Of a stretch of 64,000 nucleotides of DNA, positions 24,101 to 35,400 are shown one piece after another. The DNA is from Saccharina japonica. Lineage: Eukaryota; Sar; Phaeophyceae; Laminariales; Laminariaceae. Numbering within the stretch: position 1 is the first letter of the stretch; the number at the start of each line of letters is the position of its first letter. The notes under the pieces are model-generated. The model had not been told where the DNA came from, searched no databases, and was given only the letters and a program-made list of their open reading frames with translations. The stretch lies in the NCBI GenBank assembly GCA_008828725.1, contig MEHQ01003748.1:48304-112303 (forward strand), read 5' to 3'. A program made the position numbers and the translations under genes.

Positions 24101-27100
24101 AAAGACGACAAGTTTCGACGAAAATCCTCGGATCTCACCAGCTGTTGTTTTCATTTTTTGTAATTATACGTAGATCATACAGATCATGCAGATCATACAG
24201 ACCATACATACCATACATACCACACAGATCATCTAGTATCATACAGATCATCTAGGTCATCTCATCAGCTGTTGTTTTCAATTTTTGTAACATATATATC
24301 ATACAGATCACGCAGATCATACAGACCATACATACCATACAGATCATCTAGATCATACATATCATGCATATCATACATATCATACAGATAATCTATAAAA
24401 AAATGATCTAGATGATCTAGATCATACACATCATACATATCATGCAGATCAAGAATACATCTTCCCTGAGAGATATAGATAATCGAAAGTGGGACTGATC
24501 TACAGTAGACGACGATCTGTTGGCCCGGTGTGTGGAAGTAGTTTGTTTGATGGTCCCGACTCTCACCTGCAAGGGCTGCAAGAAGGAGGAGATCATCGTG
24601 TCTATCGAGCTCATGCTGCTTAGCGCGCACAGGGCCTCGCAGGCCTCCTTTCCTTCGAACCCCCCCCCGAAGTGCTTGTAAGCGGGGCCGTACTTTGGCG
24701 GGTCCTGAAAAAAAAAAAAAAAAAAAAAAACAATACACACATACATACATACATACACACAGGCAGGCAGGCAGGGAGGCAGGCGGACAGGCGTGCAGGG
24801 TTATTTAAAGGTTGGGTGCAATACGTGAACCCCCTTTTTTTCACTACCCTGTACAGAAACTACTACCTGACTCAAATTGAGTGCATAAAGAAGAAAAAAA
24901 ACACACACAGGGACAAGCAGAGGCAGGCACAAGTACCAACACCGCTTTGGGGACCCCTTCTAAGTGATACCACTATGTCCCGAAATATAAGCACCTTTTA
25001 CAAACTACTATTTAATAAAAACGGTGCTTATATATCGCCACATAGTGATATACGCGATAAAAGGGTACAACGGCGGCGTCCCCGGTGGAATGGCAGGTGA
25101 AACTCGTCCCTGTTAGAGTCAAGGTCGTGAGTTCGAGCCCCCCCGAGTGCATGCTCGTAGGGACTTTTTTCTCGCAAAAAAACATCTTGACTAGTAGCGG
25201 AAAGCGCGAGAGCGTGAGTTAGCAAAATTCTATGAACATCGACGAGCGTTGGGAATGCTGAACCCTCTGCGCGATATAAATCAAGGCACGAAGCGTAGTG
25301 GGGAGGAGGGAGAAGAGCCTGCTTTGTGACCCCGGATCTGAGTCACGACTATGGAGGGAGAGGGACAGAAGTGCGAAGATAATACATGAGATGAAAAAAA
25401 AAATGGATACAGGTAAAAGGAATATAAGGGATATCATGGATATCATGGATATAAGGGATAAAAGGAATATAAGGGAGATACGGGATCTAAGGGAAAAGGG
25501 GTATATAAGGGATAGCGACCGATACAATAAATAATGTTGGTGTCATATTACCGACCGTCAGCGAGTAGGATAAAATGCTGCGGCCATGCCGTACGACTCC
25601 TTGCTTGCTCCACGCGGTTGCCGTTTCGCTCATGTTTTTCTGAAGCCTCAAAGCGGGAGCAGAAAATAGACAAAAAAAAACTTTGCCTCTCGCTTCAAAC
25701 GTGTTCTGTCGCCACAAACGTGGGAGAATGGAGGTCCAGTCCTACCTACGAGTACAGCGAGTACAGGGGGGAGAGACACTCACTTGAGGCGGATCTCCAG
25801 CGTAGGATCTGGAGCGTTATCCATCTGTCCGATGTGTAAACATAATCTGTGCCCGAAATCGAGGAGAAGTCCTACCTACAGATTCACCGGGTACGGATTT
25901 CTCACGAAGGATCTCCTGTAGATTATCTACAGTGGATTATATTATCTATAACATCAAGATCATCATCTACAGTAGATCGTGATCTACAACAGCTAATAAC
26001 AGCCGATTTTCCTATTCAATAATTGAGAATAGCCTTTCCGATGAGATTGCAAATCGATTTTAGTAGTTTGTTGGTTTTGAAGAGTTGTAGTTCGCTCACA
26101 ATAAAAAAGTAACCAAGACTTCGTATATCTTCTCGATAGTAGGTATCGATCCGCGAATAAAAAACACGAAACCAGTCTTGACAGGCTCGTAAAACAGAGG
26201 ATATAAGGGAATTGGTATTTAGGGGCGAGGTACCTCGCCCACAAATCCCGATTTTCTTGGATCTTGAATATCTTGGGACTGTCGATTTTAATTGATACTA
26301 CTGTAGCATTGTTTTTTGTCATCGACGGCTGCCACAAATGACAATAGTGTACAGTGTAAATTTTGACTGTGAGGAAACTACGTATCTTACAATACAAAAC
26401 CCAATAGTTTCGATTATCATTCTCATCGGAAAAGCGATTCTCAACTACAATAGGAAAATCGGCTGTTTAATAATAGATCGTGATCTATCTGATCTGTCGG
26501 ATGTATAGGATCTAGATGATCTACAGCAGTAGATGGTGATTTATATCGTGATCTATCGTGATCTATCTGATGTGTACGATATCTAAACAAAACGGAGGTC
26601 CAGCCCTACCTACAGGGGCACGAAACTCACTTCATAAGGACTTCCGGCGAGGTCGTTGAGAACAGACATGCTCACGGCCGGAGAGCCGCTGGGGGTGGAC
26701 TGTAGGGGCGTCATTCCCAGCCCGGAGATAGTCAGGTCTCGGTACTTTGTCACCTGGAGCGGAGCACAGCACAGCACAGCACAGCACAGCACAGCACAGC
26801 ACAGCACAGCACAGCACAGCACAGCACAGCACAGCACAGCACAGCACAGCACAGCACAGCACAGCACAGCACAGCACAGCACAGCACAGCACAGCACAGC
26901 ACAGCACAGCAAAGCACAGCCGAGAAAGCAAAAGGAAGCAGGGGGCATGAAAATACAAAACAAAACAAAAACAACGAAAATACATTAATTAGACGAAAGT
27001 AAAAAGAACACACAAAAACACACACGAAAGTACAAACCATACGAACAAAAAACACGGAGGTACCATACAAAAACGAGAGTACACTCGTTTAAACGGAAGA

Positions 27101-30100
27101 ACAAAAAACCGAGAGTACAATGACCGAAAAAAAACGAAAAAAAAACAATCGCGCATCTACGTACGCGAAAATATCAGAAAACACAAAAAAAAAAAACGAA
27201 CACTACAGTACATACTGTTGAAGGTACGTAAACAGTGCACAAAACAAAAGTACAACATATACGAGTACACAAGACAACAACGAAACGCACGAATGCAAAC
27301 AACAAAAATCAACACAACAGGGTACTGTACGATGAAGGAAGGTGTGAGACAAGTGCTACGATAGAGGCGGTGTACCGTTTTTTGGCTGAAATGTGTTCAG
27401 AACGATCAGGCCCCTTAACCCCTTCAGGACTGGAGTCCCGATGTGGGGACAAAACACTTAGAACTAGAGTGAAATATTTAGTTCTAGACAGTGCAGTTCC
27501 AAAAGAGTACCCAAAAACGCCGGTTTTGCATACGTTCTTGTTATTATGCCATTTGTGTCATTTGTTTATTGAAAAAAAACATGGGATTGTTCATCGGGTA
27601 TATAGCTCTTTTATTCCCCTCCAAACTCAGTTTTTGGTTGAGGTACATAGAGCTCCTCAAGTAATAAGTGACCACCCTCAGACGGCAACATTTGCCGTCG
27701 CATACGTCATAATACAAAAACTCTTTCTCTCTCTCTCTCTCGCGCGCGCGCGCACCTTCGGCCGAGCAGGCCGGGCGTCCAGTCGACTGCTCCCTCCAAT
27801 GTCGTTGTAAATTTCCTGCAGGCCCACTTGCATAATCAAGTCGTCCTGCGCGGAAGGATAACAATATATATAAGTATATGTGTACGTATACATATTTTTT
27901 TCCACCGTCAAAACAAACAAAAAATACGATAACAGTCAAAAGAGAGTTTTAGTCATTACAAGATCACGCATGATGTCACGAATGATATTGCGAGCGAATC
28001 AAGCTGCCAGAGCAAGCCCTAACAATAAAAATCAAGAGAGCTTTAGCTATTACGTGATCATGCATGCTGTCACGAATGATTTTACGAGTGAACCAAGCCG
28101 CCCAGAACAAGCAAAAGTCATGAAAAATCACGATAGGTTTAGTTATTACGATATCATGAATGATTTCACGAATGATACGAAGACCGAAACAAATTGCCAA
28201 AAATCTCCGGGAATGAAAAAAAAGGAGAGGACTATAACAGAAAAGGAACTTCCCGATAATACTCCATGGTTTGTTCGTTATATAGAGATAATGAGGATAC
28301 ATTGGTTCTATTCTGTGTGCTTGTTTGAGATTGGGTAATAACCAAGAACGGGTACACCCGCTCCGGTCGGAGTCAAAAACGGGTACATAATGGAATCGAG
28401 TCAAAACAACACATCCCACGAGCCATCACGGGATAGATTGGCCAAAACCACATTGTGTCCGTTTCTGAGGGATAGTGACAACCAGGCACACTTGTCGGCG
28501 CCCAACTGTACACTTAAACGTGTCCACATTATGTTTGGAGGGCTCAGGTCCGGGTGGGATCGGAAGCAGGGCCGAGGGTCAGGGGTATTTAGAGGCCGAG
28601 GGTTCTGGCGGCAAGCATGTATGTGTGTTTTACTTGGTCTCAGCGTCTAGCTGAAATGCACCCTATACTACAGCAAAGCAGTCGTATTACAGTAAAAACA
28701 TATACCAGGTACCAGGTATGTTGGTACTGCTGGGTATACATACGACAACATATCATACATGGGTGGATGGTCGTAGCACTCTGAAGAAGTACGTTCCCAG
28801 ATGCGTAAAGCGGTTGAATAGAGTTCAAGTGAATTGTGAAAAGGCTTGGAAGAAAATGAAAGGGCCAAAATGAAACAACGAAAGAGCGGGCGCAGACGCA
28901 GTGGAGAGCGAGGCACACTGTAGGCAAGTGGTTTAAGCAAAAGTAATAACCAAAAACGGTTGAAAGCAAAGCATAATAGACATTTACAGTTGTACCCGGG
29001 ACATTATCTCTAAAAAATGGGTGCAATTTTGTTTTGGCCAATCGCGTGGCTCGCTGGGTGTGTTTTTTACTTGGTTCCAGGGTGTACCCGTTTTTGAGTG
29101 AAAACCGACCGGGTATACCCGTTCTTGGTTATCGCCCTTTGATATTTCAACTTCGTTATAGGTAGCCATTGTTCGGTTCATCGCGTAGGTCGAGCTACTG
29201 CACGGGATGGTGCTAGGAGCCTCTGGGAAAAAAAAACACCGTGTTTTTTCTTATGGCGACGAAAATTACAATGACCTACCTGCGCTGGTTCCTAGCGAGA
29301 GGCTATATATCCCATGTCTTACACGATGAGCTTGGGTCCCTATCTCACGCCGACCTAATTCCACCTTGGTTGTATTATCTACTAGTACAGCAGTGGTACG
29401 TAGGAGAAGGTAGAGCTCTAGACAAAGCTTATGGGAGAGTTGTGGTGTAAGCAACCATGCACATATTATAGGTGCATACTTTATCGATTACCACATCCGA
29501 CCGGTCTATTTAATCAATCAAATAAAAATAATCAAGCCAATACTAAAACGAGAAGATCAATGAAACATATCGACAAACAAGGCAGGACTCTGATCAATGG
29601 AACCAACCAGTCAATCAATCCATGCAACAGACCAACCAACAAATCGTCCATCTATTCAATCAATAAATCGACAAATCAAGCAATCAATAAATCAATGCAG
29701 CAAACCAACAATTCATCGATCTAATCAACCAACAAACCAATTACTCAATCAATCAACCACCAATCAATCAACCAATTAACCATCCAATCACTTTGAGGCG
29801 GTAAAAATAATCCACCAATTAATATCTTCAAAATCCAACTAATAAACCCACCGACCAACAAAATCAAGCAAGCAATCAATCAATCAATCAACCAACCATT
29901 CTAGATATCAACCGTCCCCGAACCGTAATTTTCTGGTTTCTGGACGAAATCAACCCATGAACCCACAAATCAACCAACCAATGATGTAATCAATCAATCA
30001 ATCAATCATTCGATCAATCAATCAATTAATTAGTCAAACATTCAACAAACTCAAAAGCAAGCAGTTAATCAACGAACCAATCAACAACCTCCACCAAACA

Positions 30101-32275
30101 AACATGAAGAACCATTCACCCACCGTGAGCTCCTTGACGAAATCAGCCAAACCGACCAACCAATCAATCAATCAATCAATCGATCAATAAAATAACCAAC
30201 TAAACAACCAACCAATCAATCAATCAATCAATAAATTAGTCACTCAGTCGAGCAATCAATCAATCATCAATTAATCGATGGATCAACGAATCAGCCAACC
30301 AATCAACTGCCAACCCAAACACGAACCAATCACCCACCGTGAGTTTCCTGATGAGCTGAGGCTTGGTGCCATCGCTGTTCATGGCTCTCGCGTCACAGGC
30401 ATGCTGGAGGTCCTGCCGAGTCATGGACTTGTACTCCTCTCCAATCACGGGTTTCTCCTGAAAAAACAAAATCCGGCCAACACATACCGTTTGGCACCAC
30501 AGAAAGCCGAAAGCCGAGGTTGGACGCGTACCAGGTATTTTTGCCTTGTAGGGGTAGCCCCTAACCTATTGTTTCTGGGGCTAATCACTTGACCATAGTA
30601 TAGGAGCTCCATACCCACCCAAAAGTGACTTTTGACACAGGTATGCTTAACCTGATGAATCGTCTCATGGCCTACTTAGGTGCTAACGAAAAATGCTGTG
30701 CTTCATAAGCACATGCCTTGTACGGCATACGCCTTATTGGGTAGTTCCTCAGTTGAGGACACTAATAGTCACTAATAGTCAGTAATAGTCAGTGATGAAC
30801 AGGATAAGGCATGCAATATTGGGTAGTAAATATTGAGCAAGAGTGAGTAAGAGTGAGTGATACTCAGTAATAGTCAGCCATAGTCAGCAAGAGTGAGTAA
30901 TAGTCAGCAACAGCCAAAAATAGTCAGTAATCGTCAATCATAGCCAGTAAAATAGTCATGAATAGTCAACAAAAGTCTGCAATAGTCAGCAATAGTGAGT
31001 AATAATGGTCAGCAATAGTCGGTAACAGTCAGAAATAGTCAGCAATACTGAGTAATAGTCAGGATTAGGGAGTAATAGTGAGTAATAGTGAGTAATAGTC
31101 AGCATTACTCAGCCATACTCGTAGTCAGTAATAGTCAGTAATAGTCAAACATCTGGAAACAGTAGGTTACAATCTACAGCAGATTATTTAGATCGTGCTC
31201 TGTGCGACGTGTGCATGCATCGTATAGTCTAAGGAGTAGAGGATTCCAACCGTTCGTGAGTGATTTCTGTCAACCGTTTCAATGATATAATCAAGTCAAA
31301 AATACACCTATAAGCACATTCCTCGTTCGTTCTCCACCATCAAACCCTTCAACACAAGTTTCTGGGAAAATTATCTGCCGGCGACCCTTCCCCGATCAAT
31401 TTCTCACCTCCCCGCGTATTCTCGCCAGCAGATCGTCCTTCTTCCCCGTGGTCTTGAGGCCCATCTCCTGTACAACACCCCGAGGAAAATTCCGAGGATA
31501 ATTCAGAGAAATAACGAAAATTATGATGTGCTCGCTAAAGTGTACATGCAATAACGCTGTGTATGTATGTACGAGTATGTATAATTCGCGTGTATGAAAT
31601 TCGCGTATTTTCGACAATGGCAGCATTTTTTCTTCCGGCCGTGGTCTTTTCTCGTGCTCTCGGCCTCAGGGCGCGCGCAGGGCGGCCGCGTGTACAACTA
31701 TGGCATACGTAGGTTTGGGCCCCGGGCAGGCTCCGCGGCGCGTGATCTGGCAAGTAATCACGGGAATGCTTTCCGCGACGCCGAGTCGTCCAGGACCATG
31801 GAAAACCCCCACAATTTTCAGCTGTTCGCTCTGCTACTGCTGCTGCTGCTGCTGTATCAAATCGTCCCTTCAATTTCTCAAAGCTCTACTTTGCGGCAGC
31901 CACGGTACAACAGCCCTCGCACATCAAGCTCTTCCTTTCGTGACGGCCACGGGTGGTGCTTCTGTGTGTGTGAGTGTTTGCCATGGTTCCTGTCGCACTA
32001 CATCGGAAGTAAGAATGAAGACATGATCCCAAGAGAGGTGCAGTTATTTGCTGGGGCGGCAGGACGGTGTTGTATCCACACTTTCTCGGAATCACAAAAA
32101 AATAGCAAAACTGCGCAGCCACGGTACACACATACCACTCTGTCCCGAAAAATAAGCACCGTTTTCATTGAATATTAATGCATAAAAAGTGCTTTGTTTA
32201 GGGACAGAGCGGTACAAACGACAGCGACAGCAGCGGTATAACAGCAGTACAGCAGCAACACAGCAGCAGCAACGG

Positions 32276-32312
<37 letters not shown>

Positions 32313-32372
32313 CACAGCAGCAGCAGCAGCAGCCACAGCAGCAGCAGCAACAGCACCATAGCAATAACAGCA

Positions 32373-32403
<31 letters not shown>

Positions 32404-35400
32404 TGCAACAACAGCAGCTGCGCCCGCGCTTCACGCTCTGGCCTGGTTTATTTTTGTGTTTGCTTGTGTGTGCAGTGGTCACCAGGAGAGATGCAATCGC
32501 CACTACATCTTCACGTCCGATTGAAAAACCAACCACACATCATCGAACCACATCCTGCCATCATATACTGGTTCGTATTCAGAAAAGCCTGATGAACATT
32601 TAGGAACGCCTGATGATGATGTCGCCCCTTTTCAGCTTGACACAGCCCCGGGAAGTCAAGTCAACCGAAAACCCGAAGGGGAACCTCGTACAGCAGTACG
32701 AGCACAACACATATTTTCATGTTATTGCTAAGAAAAACACGCGCAAAAATAAACGAAGCCAGCCCTCTAACCTTCAGCTTCTCCTTGAGCATCGGCGTGG
32801 TGTATTCATCAAACTCGTCCTGCCCCTCCGTCAAGATTGCCATCTCCTCAGGGCTTCGCTCCAACTGGCCAATTCGAACGACGAACATATACAATACACA
32901 GTAGTGATGTGTTAACTAGAAGCGCAACAGGAGGTGGAAGGGGAATTGCGCGCAGCGCAACACGAGCACGAGGCGTGTTGCACGCAAAATACGCGCAACA
33001 GGCGGGCCGCCGGGGGCCGAAAACTGCGATACATGCGTGGGTGTATGTATGCCCGAAACCCACTTGGCAAAGTGCAGTTAGTTTTTTTCGTCGACTGCGA
33101 ATGTAAAACGGTGCCTCAATTTCTATTTTGTCTCGCCTCTCTGGCGAAAAAGACACCAGCAACATGTTACAGCGCGCACCGAAACCTGTGTGGCGCAGCG
33201 CGCAACACGCCTCCCAACGCCTGTTGCGCAAAACCGCAACTCCGACCCAAATGTTGCGCCAGCGCAACAGCGCAAAAGCTATAATGGATGCCTTGGTGTG
33301 TGAAAATAAGGTGGAAAACAAGGCGGTGTGAAAATAAGGAGGCGGTATAAAAAGGGGGTGTGATAACAAAGGTGTGATGACTACAGTAGGGGGGGGGTGG
33401 TAACAAGGGTGTGTGATAACTACAGTAGGGGGGTGTACTTCATTTTCATGCATGGCCGTATGACCATAGACCCTCGCATCCCTGCAATGCCGGAACGGAG
33501 CATGTCGGGTTTTCACCGACCAGGCAGATGTTGCTAGCACCAAGCGCGAAGCGCCGTGAGGCGTTAGACGAGTCGCATGAAGAGTGAGCTGCATCCTACT
33601 AAGAACCGCTTGTGAGGCGGACTTGCGTATGGATGACAGCTTCAATGAGTTACAGTAGGGGGGGTGGAAACAAGGGGGTGTGATAACTACAGTAGGGGGG
33701 GTGGTAAGAAGGAGGCGGTGATAGGAAGGGGGTGCATGAGTGATAACAAGGGGGTACGAAAACAGGTAGGGGGGGGGTGCAACAATGATGACAAAACAAA
33801 ACAACGAGTGTGATATTGCAGGTAGGGGATGTGTGTGTAGAAAGTATTGCGAAATAACGAGTGTGAACATATACAAAAAAAAAACAAAACTCCTTCCGTT
33901 CTTACCTTAAAAAGTCGTCGAGCAGGAATCAGCTCGCCGGTCTTCGCGTTCTTAGAGCCCCCGAAGAGTAGCGTCTGCCGCGTTGCAAAAACAAAACAGA
34001 ACGAACAAGAGCAATTATTTAGTGCATATTTTGATAAAAATGGGGGTGGGTTGCTACTTTCGCCCACCCGAGAGATCTCGAGAGTGACAGCCTCGTTGTC
34101 TGTGTCACCAAAATAATCAGGCTCTGGCTTGCGACGCACCCGCGACGACACAGGCCGTTGCTTGCCTAGGTGGTTCCCAGCCGGGTGTCGGCAGATCTTT
34201 TCTGTCATTTGAATCTCTATATCAATACCTGGTACGAATTCAACAAGAACGGCGGTGCGCGTGCGACGGCGCCATCGACCGGCCGTGCGAGCGAGCGATG
34301 GAGCGGGCGAGAGATCGAGTGGGCGACGGCGGGAAATCGACCAAGGCGGTCCAAGACCGTCAACAAATTACCGAGCGCGTCAAACCGACTATTACCACCA
34401 AAGCCCACGAGACTCACATAACCCCACGAAAAACAACGAATCTGCGCGGCAAAAAACACGANCGAGGAGTCATTTCGAATCCAAAACGTAAGAGCGAGGT
34501 TGAATATCTGCCCACACAGCTCCGGACTGAACCGGGAGCGCACCAGCCGCATATGCCATGCCACACGCATTGCATCCAATACGCGGATTGCGTCCAATAC
34601 ACGCATCTGTTTGCTTGCTACATAATGGTTCATTTTGGGGTGTCCCGTTTCACGCTTCTCTACCACGTGTCCATTGCCCCGCGTCCGTTGCACGCGTCCG
34701 CTGGACGGGTCTGTTTCGCATGTCCGTAAGGCACGTCGGTTGCAAAGTGTCCGTCACACGCGTCCACTCTACTCTACACGTGTCCGATGCACGCTCTTCG
34801 TGTTCGTGTGTCCGTTTCACGCGTTGGTTTGGCGGATCTGCTCCGCGTGTCCAATGTATGCATTCGTTGCAATGTGTCCAAACACGCACCCGCTGCAGTA
34901 CACACATTGACTAAACCAGTCCGTTGTGCTTAATTCTCTTTTTGCTTTACGTGTCAAGTTGATCCCGAAGCGCCCCTTTCACATGCCTGCTGCCCGCGTT
35001 TGTGGCCCGCGTTTGCTGCACGTGTCCATTACACGCACCCGCTACGCGTGGCCGTTTTAGTATTCAGTGCTGTAATAATTCTACTTCCGTGCTTCTCTTA
35101 ACTATTTCCTTCATTCAGCACTGCAACATCACTATTTCAGCGCGGCACCACGTACTACAGCAGTCTACCTTCACTACGGCGTTAACGATAGATAGTGCTT
35201 GCCCTTTTTGCTAAAGCACCCTATCCCCGAAGGGTTTAGTTGCCCATACCCGCCCACAAGGCCGTATCGCAGCCACCCCCACCTCCAGCAGCACCAACAT
35301 AACCACCACGACATGGCCAAGAACACGACTGATCGCGACGGCGATCGCGACACTACCCCTGTGTCTCGAGCGTGTCTCAAGCGGCGCGGTGCGGCGCTGC

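Noticed and set aside
25095..25165. Possible tRNA gene
   Set aside because: A B-box-like motif is present but no acceptor stem or anticodon arm; it is the head of a SINE.
26610..27070. Open frames with repeated Cys-Ala-Val-Leu-Cys on the minus strand and His-Ser-Thr-Ala-Gln on the plus strand
   Set aside because: They are the translation of the ACAGC pentanucleotide array; frames stay open only because the unit lacks stops.
33900..34208. Minus-strand frame starting MTEKICRHPAG upstream of TLLFGG
   Set aside because: Only the last 69 nt are the POP exon, bounded by an acceptor at 33975. The upstream text is intron reading and does not match the family.
34217..34730. Overlapping open frames on both strands around the N at 34462
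   Set aside because: Neither frame resembles a known protein, and both end in a GTCC-type tandem repeat. They are unlikely to be the missing POP exon.
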